This document shows positions 56,574 to 64,000 of a DNA stretch of 64,000 nt, one piece after another. Each line of letters begins with the position of its first letter. The first letter of the stretch is position 1. A model generated the notes under the pieces. That model saw only the letters and a program-made list of their open reading frames with translations, was not told where the DNA came from and searched no databases. This DNA comes from Rhodospirillaceae bacterium. GTDB lineage: Bacteria > Pseudomonadota > Alphaproteobacteria > Rhodospirillales > Rhodospirillaceae. Both the position numbers and the translations under genes were made by a program. The DNA lies in assembly GCA_947476695.1 (NCBI GenBank), contig CANJRD010000003.1:124001-188000 (forward strand). Reading direction: 5' to 3'.

Positions 56574-57839
56574 CTACGCTGGCGTACCGACGTCCCCGCG
56601 ACGGTCGGCATAGATGTAAAGGGGTTTTGCGCGTCCCTCAGCCACCTCTCCGTTGACGACAATTTCCTCCACCCCCTCAAGTCCCGGGAGATCGAACATG
56701 GTGTCGAGCAAGATGCCCTCCATGATCGAGCGCAAGCCGCGCGCTCCGGTCTTACGGGTGATGGCCTTACGGGCGACGGAACGCAGCGCATCTTCGTTAA
56801 ATGTAAGATGCACATTCTCCATGTCAAACAGACGCTGGTACTGTTTGGCGAGTGCGTTCTTGGGGCGCGTCAGGATGTCGACAAGGGCCTGTTCATCCAG
56901 GTCCTCGAGCGTGGCGAGCACGGGCAGACGACCGACGAATTCCGGGATCAGCCCGTACTTGAGCAAATCTTCCGGTTCGATTTCGCGCAGGATCTGTCCG
57001 GTCTGGCGTTCATCCTGCGACTTGATGTCGGCGCCGAAGCCGATCGAGGTGCCGCGGCCGCGCTGAGAGATGATCTTCTCCAGCCCCGCGAACGCACCGC
57101 CGCAGATGAATAGGATGTTGGTTGTATCGACCTGCAGGAATTCCTGCTGGGGATGCTTGCGCCCGCCCTGCGGCGGCACGGAGGCGACGGTGCCTTCCAT
57201 GATCTTTAGCAGCGCCTGCTGCACGCCTTCGCCCGACACGTCGCGTGTGATCGACGGGTTATCGGACTTGCGGCTGATCTTGTCGATTTCGTCGATGTAG
57301 ACGATGCCGCGTTGCGCGCGCTCGACATTGTAGTCGGCCGCCTGCAGCAGCTTGAGAATGATGTTCTCGACATCTTCGCCGACGTAACCGGCTTCGGTCA
57401 GCGTCGTCGCGTCCGCCATCGTGAACGGCACATCCAGGATGCGGGCGAGCGTCTGCGCAAGCAGCGTCTTTCCGCAACCGGTCGGCCCGATCAGCATGAT
57501 GTTGGATTTCGAGATCTCGACTTCGTTGTTCTTCGACGAGGCCGAGAGACGTTTGTAGTGATTGTGCACCGCAACTGAGAGCACGCGCTTGGCATGCTCC
57601 TGGCCGATCACGTAATCGTCGAGGACCTTGTGAATATCGCGCGGCGTCGGAACGCCTTCGCGGGATTTGACCAGGTTGGTCTTGTTCTCTTCACGGATGA
57701 TATCCATGCAGAGTTCGACGCATTCATCGCAGATGAATACCGTTGGCCCGGCGATAAGCTTCCGGACCTCATGCTGACTCTTGCCGCAAAAGGAGCAGTA
57801 AAGAGTGTTCTTTGAATCGCCGCCAGACGACTTGGTCAT
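56574..57839 (-). CDS. clpX: ClpXP protease ATP-binding subunit ClpX
   Basis: AAA+ unfoldase of 421 residues. N-terminal zinc domain with [11 protein letters not shown] and ICDECVELC supplying four Cys, Walker [13 protein letters not shown] near residue 120, Walker [10 protein letters not shown], pore and ClpP-binding IGF loop in [11 protein letters not shown], sensor-2 region [14 protein letters not shown]. It has its own 221-base upstream region after clpP. Confidence 0.98.
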   Translation of the reverse strand: MTKSSGGDSKNTLYCSFCGKSQHEVRKLIAGPTVFICDECVELCMDIIREENKTNLVKSREGVPTPRDIHKVLDDYVIGQEHAKRVLSVAVHNHYKRLSASSKNNEVEISKSNIMLIGPTGCGKTLLAQTLARILDVPFTMADATTLTEAGYVGEDVENIILKLLQAADYNVERAQRGIVYIDEIDKISRKSDNPSITRDVSGEGVQQALLKIMEGTVASVPPQGGRKHPQQEFLQVDTTNILFICGGAFAGLEKIISQRGRGTSIGFGADIKSQDERQTGQILREIEPEDLLKYGLIPEFVGRLPVLATLEDLDEQALVDILTRPKNALAKQYQRLFDMENVHLTFNEDALRSVARKAITRKTGARGLRSIMEGILLDTMFDLPGLEGVEEIVVNGEVAEGRAKPLYIYADRRGDVGTPA

Positions 57840-58060
57840 CGCCGCTCTCTCCGCCAGATGGCCTGACTGAAGGCCTTCTCCGGCTCATAACTAAAACATA
57901 TCGTATGTTAACGTAGGCTGGGCAACCGGCCAACACCCGTAAAATCGGGGTGAAGGTGGTCGGTTACACAACCGCCCGACGCTAACCCTAACGCGGTAAA
58001 GGGCCCAATGGACCCCGCGACTTAGCGAAATCCTCGATTTGGGGCCTACCGGCCCGCGTT

Positions 58061-58729
58061 TTAAGGCGTCGTCGGGGTCGTGGCCGCTGAGCTTGGGTCG
58101 CCCTTTTCCAGCTTGGGACGCTCTTTAACCACATGATCGATAAGGCCAAATGCCTTAGCCTCGTCCGAATTCATGAAGTTGTCGCGATCCATAGCCTTTT
58201 CAATGGCTTTCAGGGTCTGGCCGGTGTGTTCCGCATACATTCCGTTGAGACGGGCCCGCAGGGACAAGATCTCACGGGCCTGGATCTCGATGTCTGCCGC
58301 CTGGCCTTGGAAGCCGCCGGACGGCTGATGGATCATGATTCGCGAGTTGGGCAGCGCATAACGCTTACCGGCCTTGCCGGCTGTCAGCAGCAGCGAACCC
58401 ATCGACGCGGCCTGGCCGATGCACATCGTGGCCACGTCGCAGCGGATGTATTGCATGGTGTCGTAAATCGCCAAGCCCGATGTCACCACGCCGCCCGGCG
58501 AGTTGATGTAGAACGAGATGTCCTTGTTGGGATGCTCGGACTCCAAGAACAGCAGCTGGGCACAGATCAGTGACGAGACGTTATCGTTCACGCCTCCGAT
58601 CAGGAAAATGATCCGCTCCTTCAGCAGGCGCGAATAGATGTCATAGGACCGTTCGCCGCGGTTGGTCTGCTCGACCACCATCGGCACCAGGTTATTCATG
58701 TAGTAATCGACGGGATCACGGTCCTGCAT
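58061..58729 (-). CDS. clpP: ATP-dependent Clp protease proteolytic subunit
   Basis: Serine protease that forms the ClpP barrel, 222 residues. Catalytic Ser in [13 protein letters not shown], His in [10 protein letters not shown], and the Asp further on within the [19 protein letters not shown] stretch. The handle helix region [13 protein letters not shown] is present. The ~15-residue C-terminal tail is variable. 331 bases... upstream order tig-clpP-clpX is the standard one. Confidence 0.98.
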   Translation of the reverse strand: MQDRDPVDYYMNNLVPMVVEQTNRGERSYDIYSRLLKERIIFLIGGVNDNVSSLICAQLLFLESEHPNKDISFYINSPGGVVTSGLAIYDTMQYIRCDVATMCIGQAASMGSLLLTAGKAGKRYALPNSRIMIHQPSGGFQGQAADIEIQAREILSLRARLNGMYAEHTGQTLKAIEKAMDRDNFMNSDEAKAFGLIDHVVKERPKLEKGDPSSAATTPTTP

Positions 58730-58750
58730 GGTCGCTCCGGCATAAAATGG

Positions 58751-58774
58751 CGACGTCGGCTTGCGCCGACGTCG
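58751..58774 (-). terminator. Hairpin in the tig-clpP spacer
   Basis: Perfect 10-bp stem CGACGTCGGC / GCCGACGTCG with a 4-base loop. CCATTTT follows on the minus strand. It lies between the tig stop (58835) and the clpP start (58729), so it may be a partial terminator. Confidence 0.55.
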
Positions 58775-58834
58775 TAGCGTTCCCTTACAATAGTCCGCCA
58801 GACGGCCGCCGCAAGGGCGGCTCGGACCGTTGGG

Positions 58835-60160
58835 CTATTCGCCCTCCGGTTCCTTCGCCAATTCTTCCGGCGTGACCTGGTTATCGCTGACCTTCGCCTG
58901 ACTGATGATGTAGTCGACGACCTTCTCCTCGAAGATCGGCGCGCGCAGCGTTTCGACCGCCTGCGGATTGTTCTGGAAGTAATTCACCACCGCCGCTTCC
59001 TGGCCCGGATAGCGACGCGCTTCGTTCATGACCGCCTGCGAGAGATCTTCCGAGGCGATGCTGATGTTGTTCTTTTGACCGACGTCGGACAGCAGGAGCC
59101 CGAGACGCACGCGACGCTCGGCGATGGCGCGGTACTCCTTGCGCAAGTCGTCGTCGCTCTTGCCGACATCCGAGGTATCGAGACTGTTGGTGCGTTTTGC
59201 CTCTTCGACCTGACGCCAGATCGCATCGAACTCGGCGTCAACCATGCCTTGCGGCACGTCGAACGAATGACTGTCCGCCAGCTTGTCGAGCAGCTGACGC
59301 TTCAGCCGCGCGCGCGACATATCGTCGAACTGGCGCTGCACGGCGGAACGCGTGCGGTCGCGCAGGGTCGCGACGTCTTCGGCATTGAGGTCCTTGGCGA
59401 AGGCGTCGTCGATTTCCGGCAGCTTGCGGCTGCGCAGTTCGGTGACCTTCACCTCGAACACCGCATCCTTACCGGCCAGCGCCGGCGACGGATAATCTTC
59501 CGGGAACTTCAGTTTTACTTCCTTGGTCTCGCCCGCCTTCACGCCGATGAGCTGATCATCGAAGCCGGCGATCAGCTTGCTGTTGCCGATATCGAGCTCA
59601 TGTCCCTGCGCGGTACCGCCTTCGAAGGGCTCGCCGTTGATGCGGCCGATGAAGTCCATCACCACCACGTCGCCGGTCGCGGCGCCACGGCTTTCGGTGA
59701 TCGCTTCCGTCGTGGAACGCGAGCGGCGAATGCCGTCCAGCGCCTTTTCGATGTCGGTGTCGCTCGCGACCGCGACATCGCGGGTCAGGTTCAACGAGGA
59801 GAAATCGCTCGCCGCGATCTCCGGAAGCACTTCGACCTTGATCGAGAATTCGAGATCCTTGCCCTCGTCGAAGCTGACGAGTTCGACGCGCGGCTGCAGC
59901 GCCGGCTTCAGGGCCTTTTCAGTCATCGCCGCTTGCGTGGATTCTTCTATGGTGCGTTCCAACACTTCACCGCGCACGGACTGACCGAAACGCTTTTTCA
60001 GCAGGTCCATCGGCACCTTGCCCGGACGGAAACCCGGAAGGCGCACTTGCTGGCCGACTTCGGTGAGACGCGCGTTGACGCGCTCCTCGACAGCGGCGGC
60101 GGTCACCACCACGTTGAATTCACGCCGCAGACCTTCGCTGCTCTTCTCGATGACTTGCAT
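58835..60160 (-). CDS. tig: Trigger factor
   Basis: Ribosome-associated chaperone and peptidyl-prolyl isomerase, 441 residues. The ribosome-docking signature GFRPGKVPMDLLKKRFG lies near residue 43. The FKBP-like domain is around 155-240 (GDVVVMDFIGRINGEPFEGG). The helical C-terminal arms follow, including DVPQGMVDAEFDAIW. It ends with an acidic tail. Start ATG 60160. Confidence 0.98.
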   Translation of the reverse strand: MQVIEKSSEGLRREFNVVVTAAAVEERVNARLTEVGQQVRLPGFRPGKVPMDLLKKRFGQSVRGEVLERTIEESTQAAMTEKALKPALQPRVELVSFDEGKDLEFSIKVEVLPEIAASDFSSLNLTRDVAVASDTDIEKALDGIRRSRSTTEAITESRGAATGDVVVMDFIGRINGEPFEGGTAQGHELDIGNSKLIAGFDDQLIGVKAGETKEVKLKFPEDYPSPALAGKDAVFEVKVTELRSRKLPEIDDAFAKDLNAEDVATLRDRTRSAVQRQFDDMSRARLKRQLLDKLADSHSFDVPQGMVDAEFDAIWRQVEEAKRTNSLDTSDVGKSDDDLRKEYRAIAERRVRLGLLLSDVGQKNNISIASEDLSQAVMNEARRYPGQEAAVVNYFQNNPQAVETLRAPIFEEKVVDYIISQAKVSDNQVTPEELAKEPEGE

Positions 60161-60243
60161 GGGTATCTCGTTCCGATCAGGCTTGCTTAAGCTGTTAAGG
60201 ACGGCCCGAAGGCTATCCGGAATAATCGATCACGTCCGTCCAA

Positions 60244-60330
60244 TGGTGCGGGTGAAGGGACTTGAACCCCCACGACCTTACGGTCACGAGAACCTAAATC
60301 TCGCGTGTCTACCAGTTTCACCACACCCGC
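60244..60330 (-). tRNA. tRNA-Leu (anticodon UAG)
   Basis: Class II tRNA on the minus strand: acceptor GCGGGTG with CACCCGC, anticodon arm CGAGA-TTTAGGT-TCTCG with UAG, a long variable arm (TGACCGTAAGGTCG-type stem) and T-loop TTCAAGT. The 3' CCA is encoded. 87 bases. Confidence 0.97.
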
Positions 60331-60487
60331 GAACGCCACGTTCGGGCGACGACTCAGACCGCACGAGACCTTTAACCCGGCCCCGGCGCAGCCGCGGCCG
60401 ACGTTCCAAAAGACCGGCGTTGATACCCAAGATGGTCACTGCCGATCAAGCCCTCATCGGCGGTTTTTTGGCCGGAAATCCGGGGAT

Positions 60488-61996
60488 TTAGATACTTGCC
60501 AGGACCCCGGGCAACGCTTCCGGCAGGTCTTCTGCAACCAGCCCGCGCCCCAAAGCCTCTGCTGCAGCGCCCAGAAGCCAGACAGCGGCGTTGGCCGCGG
60601 TATCGGCATCCCGGCCCTGAGCCAGCAATCCCAGCACCAATCCGGCCAGAACATCCCCCGATCCCCCGGTTGCCAGCCAGGGTGGTGCATTGGTGGCGAT
60701 CGCAGCCCGCCCGTCAGGCTGGGCCACCACGGTATCGGGCCCCTTAAAGATAACGGTCGCCCCCGACAGTTCAGCGGCTCGCCGGGCGTTAACCAGCTTG
60801 CCCCCCGTCCCACTTCCAAACAGCCGTGCAAACTCGCCCCCATGCGGGGTCAGGACCGTGGGGGCCGACCGGGCGCGGATTTGCTTGAAAAGCTCGGCTG
60901 GCGCTTCGGCGAAGCTGGTGAGGGCATCCGCGTCTAGGACGGTCGAACGGCCGCTCGCGAGCACTTGGCTGACCATATGTCGTGTCGCTGCGCCAATACC
61001 CAGCCCCGGCCCGAGCAAAAGAGCATTCCGGCGTTCGTCAGCCAAGGCGGCGGCAAGGTCATTGTCTGGCCGCTTCAAGATCAGGCACCCGGGTTCGGAG
61101 GCCGCATAGATCGGCACCGCCGCCTCGGGGACCGCCAGCGTCAGCAATCCGGCCCCCACGCGACGCGCGGCCCGGGCAGCGAGCCGGGCCGCGCCGGTCA
61201 CCGCGCCCCCGCCGACCACGAGGGCATGGCCGCGCGTGTACTTGTGATCGGACCAACTGGGCTGCGGCAGGTGCCACATCAGGGGCGTGTTGTGCCAAGC
61301 CTGAGGCCGGATCGTTTCCAGCACGCGCGGCGGGATACCAATATCCGCCACCGTCAAATGCCCGCATAGGGCGCGACCCGGATAGAGAAGATGCGCTGGC
61401 TTCGGGCGGAAGAACGTCACCGTCGCCACGCATCGCGGCGCCCCGTCCTCATCGCCGCCGCCCAAGATTTCGCCGCTGTCGCCGAACACGCCGCTGGGAA
61501 CATCGACGGCGACGCAAGGCAGATTGGCCTGATTGATCGCCCTGACGACGGCGCGCACCTCGGGCCCGAGGGGCCGTGACAACCCCGCGCCGAACAACGC
61601 ATCCACGATCAGCGAAGCGCCGTCGAGGCCGGCGAGCCCGAACGGCACCACGATGCCATTCAACGCACGCCAGCGCTCGGCGTTGTTGGCCGCCGCATCG
61701 GGGCTCATCTCGCCGGGAAGCTGGCAGACGCGCACCGGCCAGCCGATCTCGTGCAGATGGCGCGCGATGACATAGCCGTCGCCGCCGTTGTTACCCGGGC
61801 CGCAAAGGATCGCCACCGGCTGCGGCGGGAAGCGCGCGGTGATGGCCGCCGTGACGACGCCGCCGGCGGTCTCCATCAGCGTCAGGCTGCGGATGCCCGC
61901 TTCGACGGCAAGACGATCCGCCGCCGACATCTCGGCGACAGTCAGGATGGCGAGTTCCCGGATGGCGAGTTCATTGAGCGCTGTCATAGCCGCCAT
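60488..61996 (-). CDS. nnr: Bifunctional NAD(P)H-hydrate epimerase / ADP-dependent NAD(P)H-hydrate dehydratase
   Basis: Repairs hydrated NADH and NADPH. About 502 residues in two fused domains. The N-terminal epimerase (YjeF_N) has AILCGPGNNGGDGYVIARHL near residues 60-80. The C-terminal dehydratase (ribokinase-like) has KYTRGHALVVGGG, LLLGPGLGIG, TPHGGEFARLFG, and GSGDVLAGLVLGLLAQG near the end. I start at ATG 61996 (61987 also possible); neither has a strong ribosome site, and a much longer in-frame extension to 62788 lies antisense to the next gene and is rejected. Confidence 0.93.
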   Translation of the reverse strand: MAAMTALNELAIRELAILTVAEMSAADRLAVEAGIRSLTLMETAGGVVTAAITARFPPQPVAILCGPGNNGGDGYVIARHLHEIGWPVRVCQLPGEMSPDAAANNAERWRALNGIVVPFGLAGLDGASLIVDALFGAGLSRPLGPEVRAVVRAINQANLPCVAVDVPSGVFGDSGEILGGGDEDGAPRCVATVTFFRPKPAHLLYPGRALCGHLTVADIGIPPRVLETIRPQAWHNTPLMWHLPQPSWSDHKYTRGHALVVGGGAVTGAARLAARAARRVGAGLLTLAVPEAAVPIYAASEPGCLILKRPDNDLAAALADERRNALLLGPGLGIGAATRHMVSQVLASGRSTVLDADALTSFAEAPAELFKQIRARSAPTVLTPHGGEFARLFGSGTGGKLVNARRAAELSGATVIFKGPDTVVAQPDGRAAIATNAPPWLATGGSGDVLAGLVLGLLAQGRDADTAANAAVWLLGAAAEALGRGLVAEDLPEALPGVLASI

Positions 61997-62131
61997 ACAT
62001 GAATTAGCGCGGGGTGGACGTGAGTTATTTACATCCCTACCTTGCCGGTGCGGACGGCCTCTCCACAAGAGGCGCTGATATAATTCGACCGCGCGGCGTG
62101 GACGATCGCACGCGCGTTTAGGAGTTCTTAC

Positions 62132-63394
62132 GTGCAGGTTCTTGTGCTTGGCGCCGGCGTTGTCGGCACCACCACGGCCTACTTCCTGGCCGAGGCGGGA
62201 CATCGGGTCACGGTCATCGACCGCGAACCCGCCCCTGCGCGCGAGACCAGCTTCGCCAACGGCGGCCAGATCTCGGCCTGCCACGCCAAACCGTGGGCCG
62301 GCCCGGGCGTGCCGTGGCAAGCCTTCAAGTGGATGTTCGCACCGGATGCACCGTTGCTGATGAAGCCGCTGCGCTGGGACCCTTCGCTGTGGCGCTGGGG
62401 ACTTCAGTTCCTCGCCAACTGCACGACCGAGCGCGCACGCGTGAACATGGATCGCACGTTGCGCGTGGCGCTCTACAGCCGCGCCGTGCTCAAGGCGCTG
62501 CGCCAGCACACCAACATTCAGTACGCGCAGGAGCTGCGCGGCATCCTGCACATCTATCGTACGACTGAGTCTTTCGCCGAGGGTCGCGCCACCGGCGCAA
62601 TGCTGGCGCAACTTGGTTTGCCGCAGGACGTGATGACGCGGGCCGAATGCATCGCGGTCGAGCCGGCCTTGCGCGATGCGCCACATCTCGCCGGCGGCTT
62701 GATGAGCCCCGACGATGAAAGCGGCGACGCGCACCTCTTCACCGAACAACTGGCGGGTCTCGCGCGCAAGCTCGGCGTCAATTTCCATTTCGGCGAGACC
62801 GTGCAGACGCTCGAGCGCGAACGCGGCTGCATCTCCGGTGTCGTCACCGACCGCACGCGTTACACGCCCGATGCGGTGGTCCTATGCCTCGGCACTCACA
62901 GCCCCACGTTCGTGAAGCCGCTGGGCATCACTTTGCCGATCTATCCCGCCAAAGGCTATTCGATCAGCATCGAGATCGAGCAGCCCGATGCTGCGCCGCA
63001 CGTCAGCATTACTGACGAGACGAAGTATCTCGTGTTCACGCGACTGGGAAATCGCTTGCGCGTCGCGGGCACGGCTGAACTTGCGGGTTGGGATATGCGC
63101 CTCGATCCACGCCGCGTCGCGCCGCTGGTGGCAAGCGCGCAGGAACTGTTCCCGCGCGCATCCTCCTATCGCGATTTGAACGCCTGGTCGGGCCTGCGGC
63201 CGACGACACCGGACTCCGTGCCCGTTCTCGGCGCGACGCCCTACGACAACCTGTTCCTGAACACAGGTCACGGCACTCTGGGTTGGACGATGGCCTGCGG
63301 CTCGGGCAAGGCGATTGCCGATCTGATTTCCGGGCGTACGCCGGAGATCGATCTCAACGGATTGGGGTTGGATCGGTTCGGCGGCGGACGTTAA
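62132..63394 (+). CDS. dadA: D-amino acid dehydrogenase-like FAD-dependent oxidoreductase
   Basis: Membrane-associated flavoprotein that oxidises D-amino acids to keto acids, passing electrons to the quinone pool in known members. 420 residues; N-terminal FAD motif VLGAGVVGTTTAYFLAEAG (residues 4-22) and TSFANGGQISACHAKPWA near 45. The C-terminal LNTGHGTLGWTMACGSGKAIADL stretch near residue 376 is typical of DadA. GTG start at 62132 with AGGAG seven bases upstream. No alanine racemase is adjacent, so the physiological substrate is open. Confidence 0.88.
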   Translation: MQVLVLGAGVVGTTTAYFLAEAGHRVTVIDREPAPARETSFANGGQISACHAKPWAGPGVPWQAFKWMFAPDAPLLMKPLRWDPSLWRWGLQFLANCTTERARVNMDRTLRVALYSRAVLKALRQHTNIQYAQELRGILHIYRTTESFAEGRATGAMLAQLGLPQDVMTRAECIAVEPALRDAPHLAGGLMSPDDESGDAHLFTEQLAGLARKLGVNFHFGETVQTLERERGCISGVVTDRTRYTPDAVVLCLGTHSPTFVKPLGITLPIYPAKGYSISIEIEQPDAAPHVSITDETKYLVFTRLGNRLRVAGTAELAGWDMRLDPRRVAPLVASAQELFPRASSYRDLNAWSGLRPTTPDSVPVLGATPYDNLFLNTGHGTLGWTMACGSGKAIADLISGRTPEIDLNGLGLDRFGGGR

Positions 63395-63400
63395 GACCGC

Positions 63401-63598
63401 TTACTGCTCGAATAACGGCGCTCGTGCGCCGTAGCCGCAATCGCATTTGTCGCTGGGCTTGGCGAGCGTCGCCGCCAAAGGGGCGTTCTTCACGCCGGGC
63501 TCGCTCGGTTCCCAACGGAACACCGCGCCGCATCGGTCGCAGGTTTGCGCCGGCGGCAAAGACGGCAGCTTGGAAGCATCAGGCTTTCGCGTACTCAT
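63401..63598 (-). CDS. Small Cys-rich, zinc-ribbon-like protein
   Basis: 65 residues with an AGGAGGAGGGG ribosome site before the ATG. Two Cys pairs, CDRCGAVF near residue 20 and CDCGYG near 52, could bind one zinc ion as in zinc ribbons. The rest is low in hydrophobics. Function unknown. It is convergent with dadA (6-base gap) and follows the receiver gene at 20 bases on the same strand. Confidence 0.7.
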   Translation of the reverse strand: MSTRKPDASKLPSLPPAQTCDRCGAVFRWEPSEPGVKNAPLAATLAKPSDKCDCGYGARAPLFEQ

Positions 63599-63618
63599 AT
63601 TTCCCCTCCTCCTGCGGA

Positions 63619-64000
63619 CTACGCGACCGGTGCAACGGCCTCCCCCAGCACTTCGCGCAGCTTCACGGCAATGTCCTGACGGCGGAACGGCTTCGAGATG
63701 AAATGGATACCCGCGTCGAGCTTGCCGTCGTGAATGATCGCCTCTTCACTATAGCCGGACATGTACAGCACCGGCATTTCCGGCCGCAGCTGCTTGACCC
63801 GCTGCGCCACGCCGCGACCATTGATGCCGCCAGCGAGCATGATGTCGGTCAGCAAAAGATCGGCCTGCACGCCGTCATCCACCATCTTGATCGCCTCGGG
63901 TCCGGTGCTGCAGGGAATAATACCATAGCCGAGGCTCTTGAGCGTCTCCGACAGATGCTCGCGCACCAGTTCGTCGTCCTCGACCAGAAGGATGGTTTCG
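63619..64000 (-). CDS. Receiver domain at the C-terminus of a signalling protein, 5' part outside the window
   Basis: The frame is open to the right edge, so only the last ~127 residues are seen: a complete CheY-like receiver. ETILLVEDDELVRE holds the acidic pocket, LLLTDIMLAGGINGRGVAQ the phospho-acceptor Asp, LYMSGYSEEA the Ser/Thr switch, and FISKPFRRQDIAVKLREVL the conserved Lys. The ETILLVEDDELVRE opening and the KPF-RRQDIAVK end are typical of receivers fused behind hybrid histidine kinases, which I consider most likely. A stand-alone regulator is also possible. Confidence 0.85.
   Translation of the reverse strand, partial: ETILLVEDDELVREHLSETLKSLGYGIIPCSTGPEAIKMVDDGVQADLLLTDIMLAGGINGRGVAQRVKQLRPEMPVLYMSGYSEEAIIHDGKLDAGIHFISKPFRRQDIAVKLREVLGEAVAPVA

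Noticed and set aside
57895-57915. CtrA-like half-site GTTAAC upstream of clpX
   Set aside because: Only one TTAA half-site is present; the second half at the required spacing is missing.
60440-60487. Possible terminator after the NAD(P)HX repair gene
   Set aside because: Only short CCGGA/TCCGG arms are present, and the run of six Ts is on the wrong strand or position for this gene.
61997-62788. N-terminal extension of the NAD(P)HX repair enzyme frame
   Set aside because: The extra ~260 codons lie antisense to the flavoprotein gene and precede the normal YjeF_N start.
1-64000. CRISPR arrays, prophage, IS elements, rRNA
   Set aside because: No regularly spaced repeats, transposase, integrase, phage structural genes or rRNA sequence were seen on either strand.

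Overview
The window reads as chromosomal DNA of a GC-rich alphaproteobacterium. The evidence is gene order and family type: uppS-frr-pyrH-tsf-rpsB, dnaE, lolD-lolC-proS, mce, rnj-coaX-birA, a complete 14-gene nuo operon, and hupB-lon-clpX-clpP-tig. All of these lie on the minus strand and are transcribed right to left. The proS is the short type without an editing insertion, and RNase J is present. I cannot assign a family or genus from the sequence alone. No insertion sequence, phage, CRISPR array or rRNA was seen; two tRNA genes (Val-UAC, Leu-UAG) are present.

Layout from left to right. 1-5.2 kb: translation and cell-envelope block (uppS partial, frr, pyrH, tsf, rpsB) with a metallo-beta-lactamase-fold lipoprotein inserted between pyrH and tsf. 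5.4-6.5 kb: a secreted choice-of-anchor A type protein with a C-terminal sorting tail. 6.6-10.0 kb: dnaE. 10.1-12.7 kb: a GNAT acetyltransferase, a DUF2189-type membrane protein and an exported intradiol-dioxygenase-like protein whose promoter is flanked by two copies of a 17-bp dyad. 12.8-17.8 kb: lolD, lolC, proS, a small exported protein, a nested palindromic repeat, a 3-hydroxybutyrate dehydrogenase and methylmalonyl-CoA epimerase. 17.8-29.6 kb: an accessory surface-sugar region. It holds a methyltransferase and a SPINDLY-like GT-B glycosyltransferase on the minus strand. A plus-strand operon follows (Gfo/Idh dehydrogenase, two DegT-type aminotransferases, an NAD-sugar epimerase). A convergent minus-strand operon completes it (LbH acyltransferase, methyltransferase, FAD oxidoreductase, C-methyltransferase-like protein, FemAB-like acyltransferase). 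29.7-31.6 kb: three cupin genes in a row. 31.7-49.2 kb: rnj, coaX, birA and nuoN-nuoA. 49.7-53.3 kb: accessory genes (a small ORF, an HWE/HisKA_2-type histidine kinase, a short ORF, Ku, and a TylF-like methyltransferase broken by a 23-bp tandem duplication). 53.3-60.3 kb: tRNA-Val, hupB, lon, clpX, clpP, tig, tRNA-Leu. 60.5-64 kb: bifunctional NAD(P)HX repair enzyme, a D-amino-acid-dehydrogenase-like flavoprotein, a small Cys-rich protein and the receiver end of a signalling protein cut by the window edge.

The housekeeping blocks follow an order I recognise from many alphaproteobacteria. The unfamiliar genes sit in the seams between the blocks. The most promising candidates for something undescribed are the two convergent sugar operons, the three-cupin operon, the dioxygenase gene with its twin operators, and the methyltransferase interrupted by an exact 23-bp repeat. 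Functions for these are inferences from fold and neighbourhood and were not tested by any search.
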